Origin: Alteromonas sp. C1M14
GTDB lineage: Bacteria; Pseudomonadota; Gammaproteobacteria; Enterobacterales; Alteromonadaceae
Reading direction: 5' to 3'
Length of the DNA: 64,000 bases
NCBI RefSeq assembly: GCF_018860965.1
Contig: NZ_JAHKQF010000018.1
Coordinates: forward strand, 124,001-188,000
In this document: positions 1 through 8,884 of the stretch, piece after piece
Position numbering within the stretch: position 1 is the stretch's first letter
Layout of the letters: every line of letters starts with the position of its first letter
Translations under genes and position numbers: made by a program
Notes under the pieces: model-generated
The model's database searches: none
What the model saw: only the letters and a program-made list of their open reading frames with translations
What the model was told of the DNA's origin: nothing

Positions 1-1142
1 CGCTTTGGCTAGCAGTAACAGCGCTTCCGGCTTTGGCTCAGGAAAACCTTGATGCTGGATTTTACATAGATGGGAAAGCCTCGATCGTTCATGATGACAA
101 TATCTATAGAGTTACGGATGAGTTAGCCAAGTCTGACGACTATCTGAGTATTATGCCATCGATAGACTTAATAGGAGAGTCTGGCAAGCAGCGTTACGAG
201 CTATCATATTCTGGTGATTATGCAAAGTTTAATGATGAAAGCGATGCGGATTTTGACGACCATGTATTCAAAGGAAAAGTTAGCTTTGATCATACCCTAA
301 AGTTTAGCTCTAGATTAGAAGCAGGCTATCAAAGTGAACATGAAGATCCAGGTTCTATTAATCGTGTCCAGCTAGACATTACAGAATATAACAAATATGA
401 CCAAAACTATTTTTTGGCAGGCCTGAGTTACGGTAGCGAGGCTGCTGTTGGTCGTTTATCATTTGATTATAGAAGAACAGATAAAGACTATAAAAATAAT
501 GGTTTAGATTATCTTGATTTTGTAAGCAACCAGTTTAGTGGTCGCTTCACTTATAGGTTAGCACCTAAAACCAGGGTTTATACTCAAATCATTCAAACAA
601 ATTACGATTATTCTCCAGCAACAACATTTGAGCTGGACAATAAATATATTCGTTATTTAGCAGGTGTTACTTGGGATTTTACAAATAAAATTTCAGGTGA
701 TATCAACATAGGATATCAAGATCGAGACTACGACTTAGAGAGTCTACAAGATATCGACGGGTTTGCTTACGACGGTGAGTTAAACTGGGCTATTAATACT
801 TTTACTAAAGTCGGAATAGCTGCGACACGTGAATCTGTGGATTCTTCACTTGAAGAGGTAGGCGGGTTTCTTCGAACCTCTTATTCTCTGAGTTTTGAGC
901 ATGAAATTACCGAACTACTCAAATTAACAGCAGATGCCGGTTACCTAAATGATGAATTAGTATTTACGTCAACCCGTGAAGATAAGCGGTATGCATATGA
1001 AGTTGGAGTAGAATATGCAATTACAAGAAATATAGTATTGGGCTCTTCTTACACTTATGAAGAAAGAGACTCTACTGACGAATTAGCTAACTTCGAAGCT
1101 AATATATTTCGCCTTTCTATCGCCGTTGAATTGGACAATTAG
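1..1142 (+). CDS. Outer-membrane beta-barrel protein of an EPS locus (5' truncated)
   Basis: The reading frame runs in from the left edge: codons before position 33 continue a hydrophobic stretch ending in A-L-P-A-L-A before Q-E-N, a typical signal-peptidase I site, so the true start lies outside the window and the TTG at 33 is not the start. The mature part (about 368 aa) is rich in alternating aromatic/polar beta-strand patterns (Y-x-Y, D-Y pairs) and ends in a strand-like LSIAVELDN. This fits putative beta-barrel porin 2 (BBP2_2/EpsL-like) proteins found beside exopolysaccharide export genes. It is followed 2 nt later by the Wza-type export gene, so the two are surely co-transcribed. A role as outer-membrane component of polysaccharide secretion is inferred from context. 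Confidence 0.75.
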   Translation, partial: LWLAVTALPALAQENLDAGFYIDGKASIVHDDNIYRVTDELAKSDDYLSIMPSIDLIGESGKQRYELSYSGDYAKFNDESDADFDDHVFKGKVSFDHTLKFSSRLEAGYQSEHEDPGSINRVQLDITEYNKYDQNYFLAGLSYGSEAAVGRLSFDYRRTDKDYKNNGLDYLDFVSNQFSGRFTYRLAPKTRVYTQIIQTNYDYSPATTFELDNKYIRYLAGVTWDFTNKISGDINIGYQDRDYDLESLQDIDGFAYDGELNWAINTFTKVGIAATRESVDSSLEEVGGFLRTSYSLSFEHEITELLKLTADAGYLNDELVFTSTREDKRYAYEVGVEYAITRNIVLGSSYTYEERDSTDELANFEANIFRLSIAVELDN

Positions 1143-1144
1143 TC

Positions 1145-1690
1145 ATGGTTAAAAGTAATTCGTTTCTCAGTTTTTTAATATTATTTCTATCCACTATATC
1201 TGCGTCTAATTTAGCTAATGCTCAATCCTTAGAGCATTACAAACTCGGTGCTGATGATGTAATTTCAGTAAGCGTTTTCGATGAACCAGATTTAAGCTTG
1301 AAAGAAGCTCGAGTTTCGAGCACCGGTACTATCGCAATGCCGTTGATCGGGCAAGTAGATGTAAAGGGGTTGAGCGTATCCGAAGCCGAGCAATTGATAA
1401 GAGAGCTTTATTTAGGGGACTACCTAAAAAAGCCAGATATTAATATAACAATAGTTGAATATAGACAATTCTATGTAAATGGGGAAGTGAACAAACCTGG
1501 CGGGTATAGTTTTAGAGATGGAATGACAATACAAAGGGCTATTACTTTAGCTGGAGGTTTTACTGAGAGAGCGGCTCGAAAAAATATCAAACTTTTAAGA
1601 GAAAATGGTAATGGAGTCCCTGTTGAGGCAGATATATCTACTCAGGTAAGGCCCGGAGATGTAATCACAGTAGAAGAAAGCTTCTTCTAA
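1145..1690 (+). CDS. Wza/EpsE-type polysaccharide export protein
   Basis: This is a 181-residue periplasmic/outer-membrane export protein. Residues 1-26 form a signal peptide ending A-N-A before Q-S. Residues about 32-105 match the polysaccharide export (Poly_export) domain, with the family-typical YKLGADDVISVSVF opening and a PLIGQVDVKGLS segment. Residues about 108-160 form one SLBB domain (FYVNGEVNKPGGY). There is no lipobox Cys and only one SLBB repeat, so it is the short EpsE/GumB-like form rather than full-length Wza (about 380 aa). It would act as the outer-membrane/periplasmic channel partner of the autokinase encoded 13 nt downstream. The start follows the preceding stop by 2 nt. Confidence 0.88.
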   Translation: MVKSNSFLSFLILFLSTISASNLANAQSLEHYKLGADDVISVSVFDEPDLSLKEARVSSTGTIAMPLIGQVDVKGLSVSEAEQLIRELYLGDYLKKPDINITIVEYRQFYVNGEVNKPGGYSFRDGMTIQRAITLAGGFTERAARKNIKLLRENGNGVPVEADISTQVRPGDVITVEESFF

Positions 1691-1703
1691 AAGGAATTCA
1701 AAT

Positions 1704-3914
1704 ATGCGTGAATTAGGGAATGCAGACTCTTCTGTTAAACAAGCTGAAAACACTATAGATTTAGGTTTATATTTTAAAATTCTCAAGAAAAGAAAATGGA
1801 GCATAATGCTTTTTACATTTGTCTTTTTCTCGTTGGGAGTTTTATATTTAAGTAAAGCTACTCCAATTTATCAAGCGTCAGTTAAAATTCAAGCTGATCC
1901 AGTTCAGCCAAATGCAAATGCTCAAGACGCTTTTTTAATGAATTCTATGATATTTTTATTTTACGAGACTCAGTATGAAATTATTCAATCAAGAAAAGTA
2001 GCTGAAAGTGTTGTAGATAAACTAGGTTTAGTTGAGCGATTTAAAAAAGAACAAGCTGAATTAAAAGAAAGCGGTGAGAGCGGTGGAGTTCTATCTTCGA
2101 CCAAGAAAATTATTAAAGAGTTTCTTAGTTCTGATAAACCTAAAGAAGACGTAACTACTGACTTAACTGATGAAAAAATAAAAATAATGCTAGCTCAGGA
2201 AATACAAGCTGGGCTAGTTGTGGAAGGCGGCACTCAAAGCCAGATTATAAATATTAGCTATCAGCACGAAGATCCTAAACTAGCTGCAGATATTGTTAAT
2301 GCTGTTAGTGAGGCTTATATTGAATTTGGTTTGGAAGCCAGATTGAGTCAGATAAAAGACACTGCTGATTGGCTAAGTGAGCAACTTGATGACCTTAGAG
2401 TAACATTACAAGAATCCGAAGATAAGTTGAGAGACTTTAGATTGTCTCAAAACTTGATGGATACCGAACAACAGCAGCGTATAGCTAATACTCAGTTACA
2501 AACTCTGAATACAGAATTAGTGAGAGCGCAAACTGAGTATTCAGAGGCGCAAGGCCTATATTCACAGATTATCCAGTTAGAAAAACAAGGCGGTAGTTAT
2601 AGAAGCCTTGGACCAGTTCTACAAAGTAATACCATTCGTGATTTGTCTAGAGAAGAAGCGACCCTTAGTAGAAAAGTTAAGGAGTTGTCAGAACGATATG
2701 GTGAGAAGCACCCTAAAATGATTGCAGCGAGATCAGATCTACTTAGTGCAATGTCAAATCTTGATCGAGAAGCCGCTAAAATTGTAGAAAATATTAAAGA
2801 AGAATATAGGTCAGCTAGAAATCAGATTGATAATATAAAAGACTTGCTAGAAAGGAATAAGCTAGAGTTACAGTCTTATCAAAGTGAAAGCTTTGAATTA
2901 ACAAGGTTAGAACGAGAGGTCGAAAATAATAGACGAATCTATGAGAGTTTCTTGAGTAAGTTGATGGAAGCTGATGTCTCTGGAGAATACGATGCATCTA
3001 ATATTCGAGTTATAGATGAAGCAACCAATCCTGAATTACCAGTCTGGCCGAGATTTAGCATAATTTTACTTGCTTGTATGATTCTAGGTATTGGAAGTGG
3101 CGTCGGATATGCTTTGTTAACCGAACTGTTAGGTAGCGTATTTAGAACACCAGATCAATTGGAACAAGAAGTTGGATTAGCTTCCTTAGGCATAACTCCT
3201 GTTGTAGCCAAAGCTAGAAACAGCATTGCTCCAGAGTTGCAATATATTGCAGATCAACGAAGCACTTTTTCAGAAGCAATAAATACAATCCGCACAGGAC
3301 TACTATTTTCTGATATAGAAAATCCTCCAAAAACTATTCTAATAACTTCAAGTAGTAGTGGTGAAGGAAAGACAACTTTAGCAATTAATTTAGCTACAGC
3401 TTTAAGTCAAATGGATTCTACGTTGTTACTAGAGTTGGATTTACGGAAGCCCGCTATAGCAAAAGATCTGAATATAACGAAAAGGATTGGGATTTCAGAT
3501 CTTATAGAAGGTTCAAGTTCTGAACTTGAATTTAGCACAATTTCTGAAGTTCCAAACCTAAAAGTTCTTACTTGCGGAAAAATTCCCAATAACCCTATGG
3601 AAATTATTTCTTCTAAAGAATTCTCTTCGCTATTAGAGAAATTTAAAGCTAAGTTTAAGTACATTGTAATTGATAGTCCGCCTACTTTACCTGTTAGCGA
3701 CTCCTGTATTTTAGCCAAGAAAGTAGACGCTACGTTGGTGGCTGTGAAAGCGGAGCATACGAAAATTCAGATGGTTAAAGAAACTATATCTCGCTTAAAT
3801 AAAGTGAATGCGAAAATTACAGGCGTTGTTCTTACTCAGGCCTCGCCGCAGAAGATGGCTTACTATGGTGAACATTATTATCAAGACGGCTATTATGGTG
3901 TAGATAAAAGCTGA
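1704..3914 (+). CDS. Wzc/GumC-type polysaccharide co-polymerase with BY-kinase domain
   Basis: This is a 736-residue inner-membrane chain-length regulator fused to a bacterial tyrosine kinase. A Wzz-type N-terminus has a membrane segment near residues 34-54. A long periplasmic coiled-coil part follows (about 200-430), then a second membrane segment near 451-472. The cytoplasmic kinase has Walker A (SSGEGKTT, about 551-558), Walker A' (LLLELDLRKP, about 575-584) and Walker B (YIVIDSPP, about 652-659). The C-terminus ends in a Tyr cluster (YYGEHYY, DGYYGV) that would be the autophosphorylation tail. The start has an AAGGAA ribosome-binding site. It controls polymer length and export together with the upstream channel protein. 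Confidence 0.92.
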   Translation: MRELGNADSSVKQAENTIDLGLYFKILKKRKWSIMLFTFVFFSLGVLYLSKATPIYQASVKIQADPVQPNANAQDAFLMNSMIFLFYETQYEIIQSRKVAESVVDKLGLVERFKKEQAELKESGESGGVLSSTKKIIKEFLSSDKPKEDVTTDLTDEKIKIMLAQEIQAGLVVEGGTQSQIINISYQHEDPKLAADIVNAVSEAYIEFGLEARLSQIKDTADWLSEQLDDLRVTLQESEDKLRDFRLSQNLMDTEQQQRIANTQLQTLNTELVRAQTEYSEAQGLYSQIIQLEKQGGSYRSLGPVLQSNTIRDLSREEATLSRKVKELSERYGEKHPKMIAARSDLLSAMSNLDREAAKIVENIKEEYRSARNQIDNIKDLLERNKLELQSYQSESFELTRLEREVENNRRIYESFLSKLMEADVSGEYDASNIRVIDEATNPELPVWPRFSIILLACMILGIGSGVGYALLTELLGSVFRTPDQLEQEVGLASLGITPVVAKARNSIAPELQYIADQRSTFSEAINTIRTGLLFSDIENPPKTILITSSSSGEGKTTLAINLATALSQMDSTLLLELDLRKPAIAKDLNITKRIGISDLIEGSSSELEFSTISEVPNLKVLTCGKIPNNPMEIISSKEFSSLLEKFKAKFKYIVIDSPPTLPVSDSCILAKKVDATLVAVKAEHTKIQMVKETISRLNKVNAKITGVVLTQASPQKMAYYGEHYYQDGYYGVDKS

Positions 3915-3946
3915 TTCTTATAATATTACCCATGTATATAATATGT

Positions 3947-3979
3947 AGGGGCTTTGAATATTAATTCGAGCCCTTTTTA
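3947..3979 (+). terminator. Rho-independent terminator after the Wzc-type gene
   Basis: GGGCT and AGCCC arms with flanking GAA/TTC pairing are followed by TTTTT. It lies between the autokinase stop and the next + strand gene, so it should end or attenuate the export operon. Confidence 0.6.
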
Positions 3980-4003
3980 AATTTCATACATCTAAGAATC
4001 AAT

Positions 4004-4963
4004 ATGGAAAGCAACGTAGAATTTTTCTATCGTAATATTCTAAGTGATTATAAAAATGAAGAGACTGTTACTAGATTAGCTAACGCTGTACTTTTAGAGG
4101 ATGAATTATCTAAATTTCTATTACTGAATGAGTGTGAAAATTTATTTATCTCAATTGACCCCAAAAGCAATGTCTTCAAAAATTACTTTTTAAAAAAGTC
4201 AAAAATTATACTTTATGGTGCTAAGCAGAAGAAAATAATTTTTGATATAGGTAAATTTTTAGATAGTTTGGATACAAGTCTTATTCTATTAAAATCACTT
4301 GGATTAAATGATTTTCTTTATGTAAATGAATCAAGAGTTGGTTCTGATATAGATATTCTCATTGCATCAGATACTAAAAAAAAGTTATTAGAAAGCTATC
4401 CATCTGAGATAGGAATATATCAACCTTTTAAAGCTAAGCCTTTTGAGGGGCTTTACGAAGAAACTTGGATAATTGATAAGATAGTTATCGATGCACATCA
4501 AAGATTAACGAATCAGTATCTTTTTAATATACCTACTTCATGGCTATTTGAAAAAGCATTTGAGCATCCAGGCTACGGTTTGAATAGCATTAAAACTCTT
4601 CCGTATGAACTTCATATTATTCACTTAGTAATTCATATTTTCAATGATGGTTATTTACCACATCATTCGACAATAGACTTAGCAAAGATCTTGAAAAATA
4701 AAGATATAGATAAAGATAAGCTATCAAAATATGCCGCTAAGATCGGATGTGTAAAAATATTCCGAATAATATCTGACTATGTAGAAAAAAACGTAATAAA
4801 GGGAATGAAAGTTTCTCCACCTATTCTATTTAGGAAAAAATCTAATCACAAGATAAAAAAAATTATAATGCAGTATCTATACATCGATAGCAAAAAGAAA
4901 GTATTTATCAATCACATAAACTATATCTATCGATACATATCAAGATCTATATTTTTTTCTTAA
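4004..4963 (+). CDS. Nucleotidyltransferase-family protein in EPS locus
   Basis: This is a 319-residue cytosolic protein. Residues 113-120 read GSDIDILI, the metal-binding G-S-x-D-x-D motif of the polymerase-beta-like nucleotidyltransferase fold. A third acidic position, in V-I-D-A-H, lies near residue 160. Size and layout resemble the 'uncharacterised nucleotidyltransferase' family (NTP_transf_5) that recurs in capsule and EPS loci. Substrate and reaction are unknown. The gene is very AT-rich, follows the terminator of the export operon, and its last 24 bp overlap the end of the convergent acyltransferase gene. It could modify a sugar carrier or act in regulation of the locus; neither is shown by the sequence. 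Confidence 0.7.
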   Translation: MESNVEFFYRNILSDYKNEETVTRLANAVLLEDELSKFLLLNECENLFISIDPKSNVFKNYFLKKSKIILYGAKQKKIIFDIGKFLDSLDTSLILLKSLGLNDFLYVNESRVGSDIDILIASDTKKKLLESYPSEIGIYQPFKAKPFEGLYEETWIIDKIVIDAHQRLTNQYLFNIPTSWLFEKAFEHPGYGLNSIKTLPYELHIIHLVIHIFNDGYLPHHSTIDLAKILKNKDIDKDKLSKYAAKIGCVKIFRIISDYVEKNVIKGMKVSPPILFRKKSNHKIKKIIMQYLYIDSKKKVFINHINYIYRYISRSIFFS

Positions 4964-6004
4964 TTGCAAAAAATAACTATCTACAAATTTATCTATCAAA
5001 TACGCAAATAGATAGGTAACAATAACTGAAAACACAATAATAACAGTTTTATTATCTAGCTGAAATTCTAAAGTTTTGTAGATAAAATAATGTGATAAAT
5101 AAATGCTATATGATAAAACCCCGATTCTTTTTAAGAAGGAATTTTCTAACCAGGACCAGAGGATAAAATTAGGATATTTTAGTAAACAATAAAATATCGG
5201 AAGTAATGCAATACCCTGAAAACTATATCTAAAAGCCTCTCGGAAAGTGTTGTCTCTATATAGGAATGAAATAAGCAATATAGCTGCGGACCCTATCAGC
5301 ATAACTATAGCTAGTTTTGGCAAGCTTGTATGTGATTCATCGCTATCATTATTAATAATTGGATTAAACCTTGTCAAAGCAAGTAGAACGCCGAATAGTA
5401 TGCTATCTATCCTCGTATCGGTAGCGAAGTATATTCTATTATGTGTTGCGTGAAGAATATCAAATAGAACAAACCTCCAAATGCAGACACTTATTAAGAT
5501 AACAAGTATTGTTACTATCAAACTCCTTCTAGATTGATAGTTGAATGATATAAGTAACAGTATTGGAAAACCGAGATAAAAATGTTCTTCTACGGCTAGA
5601 GACCATAAGATGCCTGTTCCATCTGGGCCTTTGAGCGAAAGATCAAATATCTGATTGTAGTTTGCTAAATAGAACAGTTGGTAGAAAAACGAGTTAATAC
5701 TAGTTTCCCCTTCTGAAAAATTAAAACTAACCAACAAATAACTAACTAAAAGCAAAATAAAAACCGGTGGAAACAATCTAAAAAATCTGCGAAGAAAGAA
5801 ATTACTGATAGATATACTTTGTTTGGTATCGTACTCAGTTATCAACAGAGTCGTTATAAGAAAACCACTAAGAAAAAAGAATACAGTAACGCCAAATCCG
5901 CCTGGAACGATATGTCCTAAACCAAAGTGTGATATGAGAACCAGCATAACTGATAACGCTCTAATACCATCTAAGTTTCTGATATATCCAATCTTTTTAG
6001 TCAT
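4940..6004 (-). CDS. Acyltransferase 3 family membrane protein
   Basis: This 354-residue multi-pass membrane acyltransferase (OafA/YrhL family) begins with the family signature: N-L-D-G-I-R-A-L at residues 10-17, followed by the catalytic-type His26 in LISHFG. An R-F-F-R-L-F-P-P segment and a W-S-L-A-V-E-E-H-F-Y motif follow, and about ten hydrophobic helices can be seen. It would transfer acetyl or another acyl group to a sugar of the polymer. It is the last gene of the minus-strand operon: its start overlaps the flippase gene by 8 bp, and its 3' end overlaps the convergent nucleotidyltransferase gene. Confidence 0.88.
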   Translation of the reverse strand: MTKKIGYIRNLDGIRALSVMLVLISHFGLGHIVPGGFGVTVFFFLSGFLITTLLITEYDTKQSISISNFFLRRFFRLFPPVFILLLVSYLLVSFNFSEGETSINSFFYQLFYLANYNQIFDLSLKGPDGTGILWSLAVEEHFYLGFPILLLISFNYQSRRSLIVTILVILISVCIWRFVLFDILHATHNRIYFATDTRIDSILFGVLLALTRFNPIINNDSDESHTSLPKLAIVMLIGSAAILLISFLYRDNTFREAFRYSFQGIALLPIFYCLLKYPNFILWSWLENSFLKRIGVLSYSIYLSHYFIYKTLEFQLDNKTVIIVFSVIVTYLFAYLIDKFVDSYFLQLRKKYRS

Positions 6005-7304
6005 TTCTGTATGCCTTAATAACCGTATTTATATTTTTTCGACTTAGAATTGGTACGAGCCAAAAACCTAACCGATATCGGACGAAAACGAAAAGTGACA
6101 AATTTTGGAGTAAAATAGACAGGGAAATAGCGATACTTACACCTATTAGTCCACCATAGTGAGCTGAAGGAAAAGCTGATACTAGTATGAATAACGTGAC
6201 AATTATTGATACCTGCCGTACATCTTTTTCGTTTCCAGAAAGATTGAGAAGATAACCTACTGAACCTGTTAACACATTACCAAGTTGGCCAAGAAGTAAA
6301 ATTTGTAAAATTAAAAAATATTCTTCGTAGTGTTCACCAAAAATTCCAATTAGTTCTTTACTGTATATAAATAATATTATTATAAGAGGTAAAGTAACTG
6401 AAGCTAAAATAAATGAAAAAGAACATGCAATTTCTCTAAGAGAATTATTAGCTCCTTTTTTAATTTCTTTAACGAAAAGTGGAATAGAAACTGTATTTAC
6501 GATCGTTAGTATGAAACCTAAAACAAAAGCAAACCTATTGCATGCACTTAATACTGCAATTTCTGAGGGATTTAAAAATAATACTGAAATGAAATAGATA
6601 CCCCATTGAACAACTAATCCAAGCAATGTTGATTGGTAGAAAATTACACGCGTTGTTTCTGAATCTTTTCTTAGACGAAAACTATAATTATCTAGATTAA
6701 ATTTAACGTTTGATTTTTTAAGTATATAAATCGCAAAAGTTAACGAGATAATAGTACTGAGGATGTAAAAATAATAATAATATTTGAGCTCAACCTCATG
6801 ACTGAGAAAAGAGATAATAAGCACACATATTATAAAAATAATATTTACTGCAAAAGTTTGGCAAAAACTCGCCATAATAAACTTTGATTTCGACTGAAAA
6901 ATAAATCCTATAAAATTAAGAAGTGTAAGAGGAATAATAAAAATGGATAGATAATCAATTGAGTATATATATCGGCTAAAACTTATATCAAGAAATGTAA
7001 GACGTAGGAACCAATAAAAAAGAGAAAAAATAATAGAAATAGCTAAAATTCTACTCCATAATGTTGTAGCAAATTTTACTTTTTCGTTATCTTCTAAAAG
7101 ATTAAATTCACGTAATATTAAGTTGTCACTACCTTGTCTATAAATGACAGATAACACAAACGATAAGGTTACTATAAAAAGAAAGTAACCCGCATCTTCA
7201 GCAGATAGAGTATTTGTAACTAATATAGTTAGCGCTAGCCCAGAAAATGCAGAGAGAACCTTAGAAAAACCGACAGAGAACAAAGAGATTAAGAGATTTT
7301 TCAT
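5997..7304 (-). CDS. Wzx-type polysaccharide flippase
   Basis: This is a 435-residue integral membrane protein with roughly 12 hydrophobic segments and an N-terminal helix beginning LLISLFSVGFSKVLSAFSGL, typical of the oligosaccharide flippase branch of the MOP superfamily. It would move the lipid-linked repeat unit across the inner membrane. It sits between a WecG-type transferase (ATGA-type overlap with its stop) and the acyltransferase, in an operon that also contains the polymerase, which supports Wzx/Wzy-dependent assembly. Base composition is strongly AT-rich like the rest of the operon. Confidence 0.85.
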   Translation of the reverse strand: MKNLLISLFSVGFSKVLSAFSGLALTILVTNTLSAEDAGYFLFIVTLSFVLSVIYRQGSDNLILREFNLLEDNEKVKFATTLWSRILAISIIFSLFYWFLRLTFLDISFSRYIYSIDYLSIFIIPLTLLNFIGFIFQSKSKFIMASFCQTFAVNIIFIICVLIISFLSHEVELKYYYYFYILSTIISLTFAIYILKKSNVKFNLDNYSFRLRKDSETTRVIFYQSTLLGLVVQWGIYFISVLFLNPSEIAVLSACNRFAFVLGFILTIVNTVSIPLFVKEIKKGANNSLREIACSFSFILASVTLPLIIILFIYSKELIGIFGEHYEEYFLILQILLLGQLGNVLTGSVGYLLNLSGNEKDVRQVSIIVTLFILVSAFPSAHYGGLIGVSIAISLSILLQNLSLFVFVRYRLGFWLVPILSRKNINTVIKAYRND

Positions 7305-8023
7305 TTTTTGATTTTATATTTTATAACTAAGTAAAATATGTAAGGACCTTCGACTATATATCTTTTAAAAAGGCGACGAGGTGATTGCATTAACCTAAAT
7401 AGCCATTCTAAATTCAGGTCTTGAATTAATTTCGGAGCACGTTTTTCTGAACCTGAAAGGAAGAGCAGAGATGCTCCACAACACAAAAATACACCTTTAA
7501 CGCCATTTTCTTTGAGTTTTTCTGCTAATATCTCTTGTCTAGGACTTCCAACGGCAAGAAAAAATAATGATCTAGGCATTAGTCTCGCTTGTTCTACAAT
7601 TTCTGCCACTTCGGACTCTTTATTAATAAAGCCGAATGACGGTTCAATGTGGCTGATCTCTTCTATTTGATACTTAGCTTTAATCTTCTCTATATCGTCT
7701 TGAGAGGCTCCAATACAACATATATTTAAATTTTTTGCTCTAGCGTCTTCAAAGATCACTTTTGTAATATCACTTCCAGGATTTACGTATCGAAGTGGAT
7801 TGTCTAAGATGTTACTCAATTTTTTAAGTATTCTACTATCATTTACAACGATATCAGCTTTATCATACGCATTTTTAAACTTAATACTTTTATTATATCT
7901 ATTTATATGATCGACATTTGGCGTAACTATTATTTTTCCTTCATATTTATAGTTAAATATTGAATCAATAATTTCACGCATTGTTATGTCATCAATTTTT
8001 ACACCTAAGATTTCTTTTTTCAT
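7301..8023 (-). CDS. WecG/TagA/CpsF family glycosyltransferase
   Basis: This 240-residue protein carries the GT26 signatures: TPNVDHI at residues 34-40, a D-S-R segment near 62 in place of the more usual D-G, and the S-P-R-Q-E motif near 160. The C-terminus (W-L-F-R-L-x-Q-S-P-R-R-L-F-K-R-Y) is the basic/aromatic membrane-associating tail of the family. It would add the second sugar (ManNAc(A)/GlcNAc type) to an undecaprenyl-linked acceptor. Its start overlaps the GT2 stop as ATGA, and its stop overlaps the flippase start in the same way. A separate priming transferase was not seen in the window. Confidence 0.87.
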   Translation of the reverse strand: MKKEILGVKIDDITMREIIDSIFNYKYEGKIIVTPNVDHINRYNKSIKFKNAYDKADIVVNDSRILKKLSNILDNPLRYVNPGSDITKVIFEDARAKNLNICCIGASQDDIEKIKAKYQIEEISHIEPSFGFINKESEVAEIVEQARLMPRSLFFLAVGSPRQEILAEKLKENGVKGVFLCCGASLLFLSGSEKRAPKLIQDLNLEWLFRLMQSPRRLFKRYIVEGPYIFYLVIKYKIKK

Positions 8024-8877
8024 TTTGAAAAAGCTTTTTTTATTTTTCTGGAAAGAGTATTAGAAAAATGTTTTCTAAGCTCCAAATCTGGAAGCCTTTC
8101 TTTTCTACCGAACATTGACGAAAAGTAACCTTTTAAATATTCAATAGACTGCTTTCTTTGGCCTATGGCAATAAAATTAAAGAACTTTAATACTGCGTAG
8201 AGAGGCGTTATCCCTCGATAATAACTAGAATACCCATAATAAGAATATCTAGTACGAGATCCCATTTCTCGGCAAGTATAAGTAAGCTCATGGCATGGGT
8301 ATGTTTTATAACCTTTCAGTTCAGCTTTACCAAGTGATAGCGTATCGGCTGATGGCCCTACGTAGTATCCGCAATCCATAAAACAATCGTATGTCCACAA
8401 TCTACAGTTGCCTCTAACCCATTCGCTGGCCTCACCATCTTTACTTCCGTCCTCGAATATTCCAATACCGCTTGATATTGAAATACTATTATCTTTCATG
8501 TATTCAGTTAAGGTTTTATAATAATCGCTGGAAGGAAAGCAATCTGCATCACATATTCCCAAAAAGTCTGGCTTGTCAATATCTCCCTCTTTAATCAACT
8601 TCATTAAATGTTCGAAGCCAGTGTTAACTACAGTCGAGTATTTGACTCCCAATTGATATTCTTCATTCGGAAGAGCGAAATTTAGAACTATGAAATTATC
8701 AACGTTATCGATTGTTTTGATTCGTTCTAACAGTTCTTTACTGCCATCTTTACTTCCATTCTCTACTATTATCCAACAATAAATTCTTGTTGACTGAGTA
8801 GAGATAGAGTTAATCAGTCTATCGATATTATCAATTTCGTCCTTTAAAGGAGTTACGACAGCGATTTTTTCCATCAT
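8020..8877 (-). CDS. Family 2 glycosyltransferase
   Basis: This is a 285-residue GT-A fold glycosyltransferase. The N-terminal nucleotide-binding strand reads VVTPLKDEIDNI, followed by IVENGSKDGS, with the metal-binding D-A-D motif (GICDADC) near residue 108. No membrane segments are obvious, so it acts on the cytosolic face of the membrane. The start is one of two adjacent ATG codons and has no strong ribosome-binding site. It is coupled to the WecG-type gene by an ATGA overlap and follows the sulfotransferase gene by 7 nt. The sugar donor cannot be read from the sequence. Confidence 0.85.
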   Translation of the reverse strand: MMEKIAVVTPLKDEIDNIDRLINSISTQSTRIYCWIIVENGSKDGSKELLERIKTIDNVDNFIVLNFALPNEEYQLGVKYSTVVNTGFEHLMKLIKEGDIDKPDFLGICDADCFPSSDYYKTLTEYMKDNSISISSGIGIFEDGSKDGEASEWVRGNCRLWTYDCFMDCGYYVGPSADTLSLGKAELKGYKTYPCHELTYTCREMGSRTRYSYYGYSSYYRGITPLYAVLKFFNFIAIGQRKQSIEYLKGYFSSMFGRKERLPDLELRKHFSNTLSRKIKKAFSK

Positions 8878-8884
8878 AAGTATT

